From assembly GCA_001414485.1 (NCBI GenBank), contig LLEY01000006.1:620001-684000 (forward strand): a stretch of DNA of 64,000 nucleotides, given 5' to 3'. The position numbers and the translations under genes were made by a program. The notes below the pieces were generated by a model, which saw nothing but the letters and a program-made list of their open reading frames with translations, ran no database searches and had not been told where the DNA came from. The DNA comes from Calycina herbarum. Its lineage: Eukaryota; Ascomycota; Leotiomycetes; Helotiales; Pezizellaceae. Positions 43,952 through 55,179 of the stretch are shown here, piece after piece (the stretch's first letter is position 1; every line of letters begins with the position of its first letter).

Positions 43952-46900
43952 TCATTCTTCCGGCTCATCACCATCCATACTGAATGGCACTTTCTCTTTC
44001 TTGCCCTTCTTCCCTTTCTTCTCCTTCTTGCCCTTCTTGCCACCAGGAGACAACGGGAAATCAGCCGATGTCGGTGAAGCAAAAGCACTAGTCGACGCCT
44101 CCGTATCACCACCAGGAGACATCGGCGACATTGGCGATGCGACATTGAAAGGATCCTCATCGTCCGGGTTGGCAGGAGTCATAGGAGTGGCAGGCGTGGA
44201 AAAGCCAGATTTGCTGTTCTTCTTTCCTTTCTTCTCTTTCTTGGATTTCTTGGTAGGAAGTGCCCATTCCTCATCCGGATTTTCTTGAGGAGCTTCAGAA
44301 GCCTCTGGGAGCTCCTCTGGCTCGTCATCGATTAGTTCCTTCTCCATTGTTGGTTCTTCGATTGGAGTTACAGGAGTTGAGAACCCAGATTTGCTGTTCT
44401 TCTTTCCTTTTTTGTCTTTCTTGGATTTTTTGGTAGGAAGTGCCCACTCGTCATCTTGTGGAGGAGCATCTTCCGGAATAGCTTCCGGCTCGTCGTCGAG
44501 CGGTTCTTTCTCGATTATTGGTTCTTCGATTGGGTCCTCGGCGGTTGCTTGAATTTCAGGCTCCTTTTCTAAAACGCGATCCTCTTTTGCGACAATCGGC
44601 TCAATTTCTGGTTCTTCCTCGACTATTGACTCTTCGATTGGATCCTCAGCGACGACTTCAATTTCTGGCTCCTTTTCTAAAACCTGATCCTCTTTTGCGA
44701 CAATCGGCTCATCCTGGATTTCCGGTTCTTTCTCGACGATTGGGTCTTCGATTGGATCCTCGGCTGGTGCCTCAATTTCGGGCTCCTGCTCTAAAACTGG
44801 ATCCTCTTTTTCGACAATCGGCTCCTCGATTTCCAGTTCTGGTGTAGGTTCCTGGACGTCTTCGATTATCGGCTCAGGAATGGCTTCTTCGACGATTGGA
44901 TCCTCGATCACTGGTTCTTCGATAGCTTCCTCGATTTTTTCTTCTGAAAATGGATCTTCTGGCTCTTCTGTAGCATGGAAGATTGGCTCTTCTTCGATAA
45001 CCGGTTTTTCTTCAACGATCGGCTCTTCCACAACCGGCTCCGATTCTTGAGCAATCTCCTCGAGTTTCTCTTCCGCAGGTTCTTCAATAGCGGGCTCTTC
45101 GACTATTGGCTCCTCCTCAATAGCTGGCTCCTCGATGATTGACTCCTCGGGATCCGTTATCGCTTTGTCGATGATATCCTCAGCAACCGGCTCGTTTTCA
45201 ATGATCGGTTCTTCAACAGCCGGTTCCGGTTCTTGAGCAGCGTCCTCGAGTTTTTCTTCTGCGATTTCCTCGATAGCTGGCTCCTCGGGCTCTGGTACTG
45301 CTTCCTCGACAATCTCTTCAGAAACAGGAGGCTCTTCTTCGATGACGGGCTCCTCGACGATGGCTTTCTCGACAATAGGCTCCTCGATGACGGGATCTTC
45401 CTCGGCTACCGGCTGTTCAACGATAGGCTCTTCAACGATGGGTTGTTCCTCAATGGTGGGTTCTTCCTCGACAATTGGCTCCTCAGGGATGGCTTCCTCA
45501 ACAACCGGCTCTGGAACCGCCTCTTCAACAACCTCAGCCTCCGGTACAGGGCTATCCTCTTTCTCCGGGGTGTTTTCCTCCGCAACGGGCGTAAGATAGT
45601 TGTACTCCTTTTCCGGAATATCATCCGAAGGCTCCGAGGCCTCACGGGAAACAGCTGGTGTGCTTTTCTTGAACCAAGCAGCCTCTGAAATTGGAGCTCC
45701 TCGATCACCAGCGACAGAATGTTCTTTCAGCTGGTCGATACCCTTCTCGTTGAAGTGTACACCTTCGGAGAGTACATCAACCTTGCCTCCAGTGGCTTCG
45801 ATTGATGTTGAAAGGTCTTTCAACTGGCCATCGAGAGTGGTCATGTCAATTGCCAGGACATTGCCGCTTAGACCAGCAATTGAGTCGGTGAGTTGAGTAC
45901 CCGTAGCGTCAATTTCAGCCTTGAGCTCGTCGCTAAGAGTGCTGATGCTTGTGGTGATTGTAGTGTGGTTGATGTCAATTTGAGAGACAATTGATGTCAC
46001 GGACTCTTTTGTGGCATCAATGGAAGCCGACGAAGTTTCAATCAGAGCACGAACAGCCTTGACCTCCTCCAGGACTTCCTTTGAACTGTCATCGTCTGAC
46101 ATAACGGCGGCCGTACCTGCACCTGCCGCACCACCGAGAGCAAGTGCACCTATGGCCAAGACGATCTCGGAATTCGCGTTTTTGGTCTCCTCGTGAAGGT
46201 CTTTCACCAATGCGCCATGAGCATCAACGCCGGATTTTGAGTCACTGACGGTTGCTTTGAGCTCTGAAATTCCAGACAAGACTTCCTCATGGGAAATGCC
46301 ATCTTTGATAGTCTCAAGAAGAGGGCTGTATGAAGTGAGAATGTCGTGGTTCGCCTTGATAGCAGCGAGAACATCAGGGTTGGATCCCTTGATGTCAGCC
46401 AATGTACCATTCTGCTCTTCTAGAGTACCAATAATGGCATTGAGGTGTGTCTCAAGGGCTGCAACATCCGGACTTCCCTCCTCGCTAGTAGAAGCTTCAC
46501 GAGGTTGGACAGTCTTCAAATCTGCAAAAGCGGTGGTGTGGGCAGCGTGGGACTCGTTTGCAGCAGCCGTAGCTTCTTTGATCTCATTAAGAGTTGTCGC
46601 ATGTGTGTTATGTAGTTCATGAGAAGCTGTCGTTGTATCTTTGATGGTTGCGAGAGTAGCATTTTGTTCCTCGAGAGTGGTAATTATAGAGCCAATTTGG
46701 GTCTCTAGGGCGCCGACATCGCCTGATGGTGTAGCTTCTGTTGGCTCAACTGATCTGGTAGTCTTCAATTCGCCGAGAGAGACAGTATGAGCGGCGTGAG
46801 ATTCATTGGAAGCAGTAGTGGCTTCGTGGATGGCAGATAAGGTTGTCTTGTGGTCATCCAGAGCAGCCAATACAGCACCAACTTGTGCTTCAAGTGGAGC

Positions 46901-49210
46901 CAAATTGGTGCTTTCAGCAGCAGGTGGTGTCTCGACTGAACGTGATTTGATATCATCTAAGGATACAACATGTGCTGCATGCGATTCATTCGAGGCATTC
47001 GTAGCATCCTTAATTTCCGCAAGAGTTGTTTTGTGCTCCTCCAAAGTAGCAGCGAGGGCAGTAATGTGTGATTCTAAGTCGCTTGAATCGCCAGCTGGAG
47101 CACCTCCTTCGACAGATCTGGTTGACTTGATCTCATCAAAAGCAGTGCTATGGGTTGCATGAGAGTCATTTGAAGCTTGAACAGCAGCGTCAAGTTTCTC
47201 GAAAGCGGCGATGTGACCAGCATGTGACTCGTTTGAAGAGTGCAAAGCAGTCAAAATCTCGGCACTAACATCTGCCTCTCTGACCTCAGCTAGCATTGTA
47301 GTGTGACCTGCTTGAGCTTGGCCAAGGTCGTGGAGAGCTGTGAGGATTTCAGCGCTAACATCGTCCTTCAACTCATTGATGAGGCCAGTCTGGGTGTCCA
47401 ATTTTCCGATAATGGCGGTGAGCTCATTTTGCAACTCTCCAACATTGCCACCGCCCTCTGCAGGAACGACTTCGCGACTTGTTGGGGTGTTGGCCGATTT
47501 GATTTCATCCAAGCTTCCAGAATGAGCTTCCATCTTAGCATGGAGAGCCGCGATTTGAGCTTCCAAAGCGGCAAAATTTGTGTCGTAAGATGGTGCTGGA
47601 GTGGCATCACCACCCCCAATGGACTTTATTTGCTCCAAGCTTCCAGAGTGAGACTCCATCTTGGAATGAAGTTCTGCAAGCTGAGCCTCTAATGCGGCGA
47701 AATTGGTGTCATATGAAGCCGGAGCGGCATCTCCACCAGGGATGGATTCCATCTTCGTGTGGAGGGCGGCAATTTGGGATTCCAGTGCAGAGAAGTTGGT
47801 GTCGTAAGAGATTGGTGCAGCATCGCTTCCACCTCCACCGAGAGATTTGACGCCTTCCAAAGCTTCGGCATGTGATGCGTGAGAGTCGTTTGATTTTTGG
47901 ACTGCTGCTAGAATATCCGCGCCATTGTCGGCAGACTTATGTTCTTCAACAGTTGAGAGAACAGTGTCAACCTTGGAGCTTAATCCACTAAGGTTCTCGC
48001 CAGTGGAAGCAAATCCAGCTTCGACACTTTCTTTGATAGTTGTGAGCTCCGACTGCAGACTTTGTAATGCAGCTGAAGAATCCGAGTCTCCACCAGTCGA
48101 AGCTGCGACCGGTTCGGTTCCCGAGTTCAAGGAACGATCTTTGATTTCGCCTAATAGAACCGCATGAGAGGCATGCGAATCATTCGATTTTTGAAGAGCC
48201 TCCATAATTTCTGGACTGGTGCTTGCGCCCTTGATTTCTGTAAGAGCTCCAGCATGCGATTCTACCGCAGTAAGGACACCTCCAACTTGCGCACCCAATC
48301 CTTCAAAATGTTCATTACTTGCACTAATGCCACTCTCGACGCTAGCCTTCAGTGCTTCGAGTTCCGCAGAAATAGTCTGTATCTTCTCTGATATATCCGC
48401 CGCACCTTTCAGGCCTACAAGGTCCGTTGAGATGGCATCAAGCTTTGTCGCATGAGAGGCTAGTAGTGAGGGATGCCCTGCTACTTGTTGATTGATAGTT
48501 TCGACATTCTTGCCTAGGTTTAAACCGACGGAGTCTACCACCAATCCAATATCCTCCTTCAATTGGTCTAATTGCGCTTGTAGGACAGATGCCGTAGTTG
48601 TCGATTGCTCGGTAAAGGTCTGTATATTGGTAATTCCCAATGCCAGCTCGGTAACCTTTCTATTATTGCTTTCGACAGCGCTTGATAGCTCGGCGATGGT
48701 GGCTACGGTTCGTTTGTTGTTTTTCTCGAGGGATTGCTTGAATTGCTCGATATCTTGTGGTGGGGAGGAATCGCTGGAACCTCGCCGCCGGGGCGTAGGA
48801 GCTGTGGGTGTTGAAGGACTCGAAGGGCTTTTGGGTGTTTGTTGTCCATTGCGCTGCGACTGCTGGGTATCAATTCGTTCCAATAAATTCTCTACACTCC
48901 TGTTCGTTTTCCGGAGTAGCACCTCGTGCGTATACACCGATTCCACCAGCGGTTGTAAGGTGTCGAGCGCATCTTTGATGGAGGGTTGAATTATGCGCGC
49001 TAGGTTTGCTGCAATGGCAGTTTGGAAGGCTTCGCTGTTGATGGCGTCGTTGATGGCATTTCGAAAGGCGTCTGGATCTTGGGTGATAAATCCATTGGTA
49101 CCAATCGGACTGGTAACTTCGGGCTTGGTGCGCTTCCCTTCGAAGGAAGCTCGAATTCGACTCGTTAAGGGCGGACGAGAATTAGGAGACATGATGTTTT
49201 GGGGTTGCAA
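43952..49210 (-). CDS. very large repeat protein: HAxHxxxLxEIK repeats, acidic EEP region, lysine-rich tail
   Basis: Single exon, 1752 aa; an alternative start is the Met at residue 7 (MSPNSRPP). Residues about 45-115 look globular and helical (AINDAINSEAFQTAIAANLA). Residues about 120-1190 carry many degenerate heptad-like repeats built on SNESHAAHTVSLGELK and LEAQIAALHAKMES, predicting a long rod of helices. Near residue 1015-1035 is a Gly/Ala-rich hydrophobic stretch (VLAIGALALGGAAGAGTAAV), a possible membrane or glycine-zipper segment. Residues about 1215-1650 are dominated by Glu-Glu-Pro-Ile/Val repeats. The end holds two copies of WALPTKKSKK...GKKNSKSGFSTP and a poly-Lys tail. I do not recognise the family. 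A scaffold or organelle tether, as seen for other giant fungal repeat proteins, is speculation. Confidence 0.75.
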   Translation of the reverse strand: MQPQNIMSPNSRPPLTSRIRASFEGKRTKPEVTSPIGTNGFITQDPDAFRNAINDAINSEAFQTAIAANLARIIQPSIKDALDTLQPLVESVYTHEVLLRKTNRSVENLLERIDTQQSQRNGQQTPKSPSSPSTPTAPTPRRRGSSDSSPPQDIEQFKQSLEKNNKRTVATIAELSSAVESNNRKVTELALGITNIQTFTEQSTTTASVLQAQLDQLKEDIGLVVDSVGLNLGKNVETINQQVAGHPSLLASHATKLDAISTDLVGLKGAADISEKIQTISAELEALKASVESGISASNEHFEGLGAQVGGVLTAVESHAGALTEIKGASTSPEIMEALQKSNDSHASHAVLLGEIKDRSLNSGTEPVAASTGGDSDSSAALQSLQSELTTIKESVEAGFASTGENLSGLSSKVDTVLSTVEEHKSADNGADILAAVQKSNDSHASHAEALEGVKSLGGGGSDAAPISYDTNFSALESQIAALHTKMESIPGGDAAPASYDTNFAALEAQLAELHSKMESHSGSLEQIKSIGGGDATPAPSYDTNFAALEAQIAALHAKMEAHSGSLDEIKSANTPTSREVVPAEGGGNVGELQNELTAIIGKLDTQTGLINELKDDVSAEILTALHDLGQAQAGHTTMLAEVREADVSAEILTALHSSNESHAGHIAAFEKLDAAVQASNDSHATHSTAFDEIKSTRSVEGGAPAGDSSDLESHITALAATLEEHKTTLAEIKDATNASNESHAAHVVSLDDIKSRSVETPPAAESTNLAPLEAQVGAVLAALDDHKTTLSAIHEATTASNESHAAHTVSLGELKTTRSVEPTEATPSGDVGALETQIGSIITTLEEQNATLATIKDTTTASHELHNTHATTLNEIKEATAAANESHAAHTTAFADLKTVQPREASTSEEGSPDVAALETHLNAIIGTLEEQNGTLADIKGSNPDVLAAIKANHDILTSYSPLLETIKDGISHEEVLSGISELKATVSDSKSGVDAHGALVKDLHEETKNANSEIVLAIGALALGGAAGAGTAAVMSDDDSSKEVLEEVKAVRALIETSSASIDATKESVTSIVSQIDINHTTITTSISTLSDELKAEIDATGTQLTDSIAGLSGNVLAIDMTTLDGQLKDLSTSIEATGGKVDVLSEGVHFNEKGIDQLKEHSVAGDRGAPISEAAWFKKSTPAVSREASEPSDDIPEKEYNYLTPVAEENTPEKEDSPVPEAEVVEEAVPEPVVEEAIPEEPIVEEEPTIEEQPIVEEPIVEQPVAEEDPVIEEPIVEKAIVEEPVIEEEPPVSEEIVEEAVPEPEEPAIEEIAEEKLEDAAQEPEPAVEEPIIENEPVAEDIIDKAITDPEESIIEEPAIEEEPIVEEPAIEEPAEEKLEEIAQESEPVVEEPIVEEKPVIEEEPIFHATEEPEDPFSEEKIEEAIEEPVIEDPIVEEAIPEPIIEDVQEPTPELEIEEPIVEKEDPVLEQEPEIEAPAEDPIEDPIVEKEPEIQDEPIVAKEDQVLEKEPEIEVVAEDPIEESIVEEEPEIEPIVAKEDRVLEKEPEIQATAEDPIEEPIIEKEPLDDEPEAIPEDAPPQDDEWALPTKKSKKDKKGKKNSKSGFSTPVTPIEEPTMEKELIDDEPEELPEASEAPQENPDEEWALPTKKSKKEKKGKKNSKSGFSTPATPMTPANPDDEDPFNVASPMSPMSPGGDTEASTSAFASPTSADFPLSPGGKKGKKEKKGKKGKKEKVPFSMDGDEPEE

Positions 49211-50817
49211 ACCAAGGGTTCACTGGGATTGAAGAGACAGTGGGAAAAAAGAAAGGATGGAAGTGAAAAGCAGAGGGGACTCGAGATGTTTTTCTTGCCC
49301 GTCAGAAATACTCTACTGTGCTGTCTGTACTGTACCAGACTCACCGTGCAAAACCTCGACCATGATGATAAAAGTGGGTGTTATAGGTGAGTTCATGCAT
49401 CGAACAACGCATACTGAGGATTATCGCTGTCGAACGACGTGTTTCTGCCGCCCTACTATTCCGAAAATACGTCCGGCGGCACGTTAATCCGCATCTGTAA
49501 GTGTTTGGGCGCATGGAAGAAACCTAGCAGTGTCATGAGAGAGTGGTCCTTCTCTCCAATTCGGTGTTGGTGATTTGACAAGCGCTCTCTGGTGAGGTGA
49601 TCCTCCGGACCCCACCACCCATGAGGGGAGCACCACGTCTGCGGTGACTCTGCATTCGCTGCATGCAACAGCGAAAACTTTTATGCAGGCCTGTCTGCTG
49701 TCTGGAGAATTGCCCGTGGGGGGGACTAAGTTGGGCCGCAGGTGGCAGCATGGTTGGGCCGGACTGTGACTTGACAAGTCGTCCATTTTCAATGGGGTCT
49801 GGAGATCATCACAAACCAGAATTGGGAAGATGACAAAAAGGAAATGGGAAGCAATTAAAAAAAGGCAAGAAAGCTGGACAGCGAAGCATAGTGGGGGTAC
49901 TACGACTCGTAGTCTACGAGTACTTGAATCCCGGGCGGAAGGGATCGGACCGGTTCGTCGGAGAATTATCGCAGTCATGTGATATGAGTACGGACGACAA
50001 TTCTCCGACCAAAGGTGCAGAAAACAATATTTTCTGATATTGTATTGACATATTGACTCAGGTCAGAGGAACACACCGGGTATCCACCAAGTAAGAGTTT
50101 TACACCGCAACTTAGACTGACAAATACTTGACCTATATCTTCATCTGTTTTATGATAACTTGATAGTATAGAAGCCTTACAACAATCCAATAATATTGTC
50201 AGCAATATTATACCAGTCCTGATAATCTACTCACCCAAAAGTCCAGGCACACTTTTCCCGTGTATCTCAAACAATTCCGTCTATCATAGCCCTCATTCTC
50301 AATCCAAGATTGGATTTCTCGCAGACGAACTCATGAGGTCGAATTAGAGATCGTTTTCAACCTCCGTTTACACAAAGTTTGGAACTCCTCCAAGTCGTCA
50401 ACCATGGTTGAACATTAATGCGTTCCAAACCCTCCCGCTCAAGCACCCCACAAGCAACTCAACATGCACACACACATCGATCTCCAAATAAATATCTCCA
50501 AAAATATTCCTTAATGATCACCCAATGAACCCAAAGCGTTACAGCCTTGGAAATGCGAAACTGCATCAAAACATTAACAAGCGATGATCGAGGTCCTCCT
50601 ATTTCATGCCGAGGGGAAGCTGGAAAGGGCCGACCGCCTCCGAGCCTCGGTTCAGCAAGGCACAGCTCTTTCCGCTTGTGCGCCGGACCCGGTACGGTTC
50701 AATTAGCCACGAGCCAAAACACCACAAGCATTCCTCTCTTCAACACGGAAGCAATATTTTTAGAGACTTTTGTTGCTTTGTGCTAGTTCTCTTCTCTCAT
50801 TCTCCTTCGTCGTCGTT
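49211..50817. other. divergent intergenic region
   Basis: Shared upstream region of the 1752-aa gene and the carnitine carrier gene. A long minus-strand frame at 49484-49978 (164 codons) has no recognisable features. The last 80 nt before 50818 are pyrimidine-rich (gttctcttctctcattctcc), consistent with the carrier's leader. Confidence 0.5.
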
Positions 50818-51918
50818 ATGTCTTCCTCCGGTTCCTCCCCAGGTGCGAAGATAAATCAGAAGCTCGATGCGCTCCCTCCAACCATCGCGGAGAAGCTACC
50901 GCACGTCCCAGAGTCCAAGGTCGAATTGAAGGAAGATGCAAAGGTTGCTGGGCAAAAGTCCCTCCAAGGACTGAGGAGTTTAGCAGCTGGAGGCTTTGGA
51001 GGTGTTTGTGCAGTGGTTGTTGGACATCCATTTGATTTGGTCAAAGTCCGGTTGCAGACCTCGGAGAAGGGCGTCTACAGCGGGGCAATGGATGCGGTGA
51101 GAAAGGGTATTGCGAGAGATGGTTTAAGGAGGGGTTTATATGCTGGTGTCAGCGCGCCTTTGGTGGGCGTTACTCCTATGTGTAAGTTGTTCTTCTGGTG
51201 TTGCTCTTTCATGCGATTGTGCTTCGGTCGCTGACGTATGTGAATAGTCGCCGTCTCATTTTGGGGATACGATGTTGGAAAAGGTCTCGTCCGCCAATTT
51301 TCGACAGTTCACAACGATCAACTCTCCGTAGCACAGGTCTCCGCCGCGGGGTTCTTCTCCGCCATCCCTATGACCGCCATTACCGCCCCATTCGAGCGAG
51401 TCAAGGTCCTTCTCCAAGTCCAAGGGCAAAAAACGCTAGCACCTGGCGAGAAACCAAAATACAGCGGCGGGGTAGACGTCGTACGGCAATTATACAAGGA
51501 AGGAGGTGTACGTTCAGTATTCCGAGGTTCAACTGCAACTTTGGCTAGAGATGGTCCTGGTTCAGCCGCATATTTCGCAACATACGAATACATTAAAAGA
51601 CGACTCACACCCGTGGATCCAATAACTGGAAAGGCGAGCGGGGATTTGAGTCTTACAGCTATCACATGTGCTGGTGCAGCAGCAGGTGTAGCTATGTGGA
51701 TACCAGTCTTCCCAGTCGATACAGTAAAGAGCAGACTGCAAACCATGGAGGGAAAACCAACAGTAGGCGGTATCATCAGCGGATTATATAAAGCCGGAGG
51801 ATATAAAGCTTTTTTCCCTGGATTCGGACCTGCTATCGCCAGAGCTATCCCTGCTAATGCTGCGACATTCTTGGGCGTTGAGTTGGCACATCAATTCATG
51901 AATAAGACGTTTGGATGA
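50818..51918 (+). CDS. CRC1: mitochondrial carnitine/acylcarnitine carrier
   Basis: Two exons: 50818-51181 and 51248-51918, intron 66 bp (gtaagt...gaatag), joining TPM to FAVSFWGYDVGKG; 344 aa. After an N-terminal extension of about 50 residues there are three mitochondrial carrier repeats, each with its PX[DE]XX[KR] signature: HPFDLVKVRLQT, APFERVKVLLQVQGQ and FPVDTVKSRLQT. GFGGVCAVVVGHPFD, YAGVSAPLVGVTPMF and the P-F-E-R-V-K variant in repeat 2 point to the carnitine carrier subgroup (Crc1 of yeast, AcuH of Aspergillus). It exchanges acylcarnitine for carnitine across the inner membrane, feeding fatty-acid and acetyl units into mitochondria. Subgroup call is from motif similarity only. Confidence 0.88.
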
Positions 51919-53422
51919 ATAGATTATGTCTAGATGGATCAACAGTACAAGGGAAATTGGCGCGAGGGATGTGTACGATTTAGGTATTTTGCATTATAGC
52001 GATGGGAAGTAAACAAGCAAGCATATTTGAAAGAATGGTGGGAGGCACCTACGGCAGATTATCATAGATAGAGGTTACGCGTTCCCGGGCTTTTTCAACA
52101 CTGCCTAGATTTTCCAACAAATTTTCTTGGAAGTTCCACTCCTTCCAGTTCAGTTGAGAGCGATGTAATTATCGCAATACGAGTTTTTACTGAAAGTAAG
52201 TATTAGATTTACTTACTTTCGAAAAGTGACATAGTGACATGTGGATGTCTTGGCAGTCCTCTTCCCGCAGAGCCGCAAAGGATTTTTACCTCACCTCTCA
52301 TCAGGATTCTCATCAATCCCTCATCAAAGTCCTGAAAAGCATCATCGTCTTGTACCACTCTTTGATGCTTTTTGCCTAGGCTGTGCTACTCCTGAGAGTA
52401 TGACGGTGATCGGTCAAGGGCAGCTTGATTGAAAAAGAGAGTGGAAAAGATGGATGCAAGATACTTCAAATCCTTGGGGTAAATATGTATTTCTCACGAG
52501 GATATACTCTTACTTCAGGCCTCTACTCTTCATATTAGGGTCTCTTTGAGGTGGTGTTTGTGTTGTGGGTTGACATCACGTCTGCTTAATATTCAGCAAA
52601 GAGAAATTATATGAAACTTACTTAACTAAGCTCATGTTAGAGGGGCGGGTTGTACTCTCAGAGTCGTGCCTTCCCTTCTCGCCTCCGCCATGATAGCGCG
52701 AGGTCTAGGTCGAGGTCTCTCGACTCAAACTTGTTACGGGACACAAGATTGCTCCTTCCCTCTCACATCGACTCAAGCTTTTTGTCGGCACGTCGAGATG
52801 GAAGGAGCGACCCGCAGTGAAATGAGTATCAGGCTCTTGGGTCTCCGATTCGCTTTCTCGATAGTGTGATGGGTACAGGATGGGGCCTTGATTCCTTCCT
52901 TCATTTTCTCACTGCTCTTCTTTTTGCTTTTCTTTGATACTTTGTATGACTTGGTTCCAGGTTGCCACTTGATTTCCTTCCTGGGTTTTTTCTTCAGGGT
53001 GCCGGCAGTTGGGTAAGGGAACAACTCTAGGAGTCTGAATCAGATCAATGTCACCACGCATGTGACCATGGTTAAATTGCCGTTTGCCCCAGGCTTTTGA
53101 GATTCTAGTTTTAGTGGTTGGAGTTTTGTCATGGATCCTTTTTCTGACGAGTCTTGGGTTTGGTGCTTTGGAGTTTTGGACGCGTGCGTGTGTGGATTTT
53201 GAGACGACCTCCAGTCTTGAGCATGCTTGGGACAATACATTTTTACAAGCCCCTCTAGTGCTTTGTTTGCTTTCATAATTTCAGTAATTTTTGCCTGTCT
53301 TCTTTTCTGCCTCTGTGCTTTAGCAAGTTCTACTTTCTACCTCTAGACTATGATCCTCTTATCTTCCACAGTCTTACGTACATGTTTAAAATGTCAACGA
53401 AACAAAAAGAATGTGTTGGGCT
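51919..53422. other. intergenic, no gene seen
   Basis: 3' flank of the carnitine carrier followed by about 1.2 kb of mixed sequence. Frames of 60-108 codons on both strands overlap each other and have no family features. The right end holds the oligo-T run (ttcttttt on the minus strand) downstream of tRNA-like copy D. Confidence 0.5.
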
Positions 53423-53607
53423 GCTTTGGAATCAGACTCGAACTGATGATCTCTTCTTGATCCTCTACAAACATTCCATCTAAATGATAATTGCCAACCG
53501 GTGTGGATTAAGAAAGGACAAGCTAATGTGATGCGCGTGAAAACTAGCCTAAACTCAATGTTTGTGTGCTGGGAAGAAGCGCCTTAAGACTAGGCCGACC
53601 AAACTGC
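53423..53607 (-). ncRNA. split tRNA-like element, copy D (partly decayed acceptor stem)
   Basis: On the minus strand it begins GCAGTTTGGTCGGCCTAG, keeps a D arm GCCTAGTCTTAAGGC and CTTCT, and ends with AGAAG, AGATC, T arm ATCAG-TTCGAGT-CTGAT and CCAAAGC. The acceptor stem is imperfect, but the 5' GTTTGG still pairs with 3' CCAAAGC. The insert (about 115 nt) shares blocks with copy C: AGCACACAAACATTGA, GCGCATCAC, CTTAATCCA, ACCGGTTGGCAAT. A T5 run follows about 17 nt beyond the 3' end. A (TTTGA)n microsatellite abuts the element at its 5' side. Confidence 0.55.
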
Positions 53608-53632
53608 TTTGATTTGATTTGATTTGATTTGA
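53608..53632 (+). repeat. (TTTGA)n microsatellite next to copy D
   Basis: About five units of TTTGA/GATTT directly adjoining the 5' end of the minus-strand tRNA-like copy D. Copy A has a short related TTTTGATTTGATA sequence at the same relative position. Confidence 0.6.
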
Positions 53633-55179
53633 GGAAGTATTTGCTTATATAGCTTATTCAACGGGAAATTTAGATTGAGGAATAGAGGGCCGGGCGTTTT
53701 CCAATTTTGAGGAATGAAGTTTGGTAGAAGAAAACTTCTTCCTGGCATGGGTTCTTCTTTAAAGATGTTAGACGAAAAGGGGACAAGGGTGGAATTGTAC
53801 ATTAGACGCTGGAGAATTTTTAGAAGAATCGCGACTAGACTCTTTTGGCTTCTTACTATAGTCTTTATTTATTATTCCAACTCTTGAAGTGGAACGTTGT
53901 TTACAATATTCTTATATGATGTAGACTGAATGAAGACAGCGACTCTGCCATCATGGTAGCCTCAAGAAAACATTGTTAAAGAGTATTGAAATAAATCAGA
54001 AGACTGAATAAGATAATTGAGGATTTGTCTCTCGAAAGTTTTTAATTTTATATTTAAAAATAATTTTTTTAAATTCTCCACGTACGTAAGAATAAATTAA
54101 ATAATAAATAACATTTATAAGAATATTAGAACTATTAATTTCGAAATTAAATCTACTAGTTAGCTCTGGAGTTTGGACAGTGTGAACCCCTGCAGTCAGT
54201 ATTTGTGACAAAAGAGGAGCTTAGGAATTCGGCACAGGATAGTGCTAGGGTTCAGGAATAATTGAGGAATTGTTTAATTCAAGAGTGGTTGAAGAGAAAT
54301 AGAGAAGTGGTTCTTCATTACTTACATATTTTCACTCTCAAATTTTGGCAACAATGGAAAGCATGTGAATGTCGGCACGTAGCCGTCACAGAATATATAT
54401 ATATTATAGAGAGTGATTTTTAGAAACTTAAATTACTTATATTAATACAGATTTCAGATTTCTTAGTAGCTTTTATAGTTTTATAATATTATTATAATAT
54501 CGATTAAAATACTAATAATATAAATAGTATTATTGTTTAGTATCGCAATATTTAAACGGCATAAATAGTACGTTTTAAAGTGGGTTCTAATAATATTATC
54601 GTAGTGGTATGATATTCTGACTACTGCTAATAACTAGTTAGAAGTAGGTCAGAATAAGCGAGTAGTCTCCTAGAAGTCAACAGCAAAAAGTGCGAAATAA
54701 GTCGTGAACAAGGCGAAGAACAATTGTGAGAGAAATAGAATTGGTAGAAGAAGACTTATTCGTCGCCATAGGCCAAGTTGCTTGTGAGTTAGCGGCGTGA
54801 AGGTATTCAACAGCAAGCAACCCCAATCCACTCAAACCAAGCTTAAAAAGTCTTCTCAAGTACTGATTCAACTAAAAGGGAAGTCCAAAAGAAATAAACA
54901 ACAAGAAATAGCTTCTGAGCTGAGCGGCCGATATCGGTGCCGATGCCGGTTTGAAGCCGAAAGATGATGCCAAGGCGATTGTCGCAAGGGTCGCGCTATC
55001 GCGCTTTTTTGAGCCTCAAAGTAAACATTGGATCGCATCCGCCCTCAACACCAGAAAACACAATATCATTGTACATCGTCAAACATCAATTCTCCCTGAA
55101 TCTGCAACGTGTCCGAACCACAATAAACGAGCGCATCAAAAGCCCCACCCAAGCACCATCAATTGCGACCGACGGTACC
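53633..55179. other. AT-rich, RIP-like region upstream of BIR1
   Basis: From about 53860 to 54660 the sequence is extremely A/T- and TpA-rich (runs such as ttaattttatatttaaaaat) with no open frames, typical of RIP-decayed repeats. From about 54900 it returns to normal composition and becomes the BIR1 upstream region, with an open frame that extends in phase 5' of the chosen start. Confidence 0.55.

Noticed and set aside
44001..45708. Plus-strand Phe/Leu-rich and Ser/Gly-rich frames of up to 151 codons
   Set aside because: Antisense shadows of the Glu-Glu-Pro and Lys repeats of the large minus-strand gene.
49484..49978. 164-codon minus-strand frame upstream of the 1752-aa gene
   Set aside because: No domain, mixed low-quality composition and location in a divergent promoter region; probably chance.
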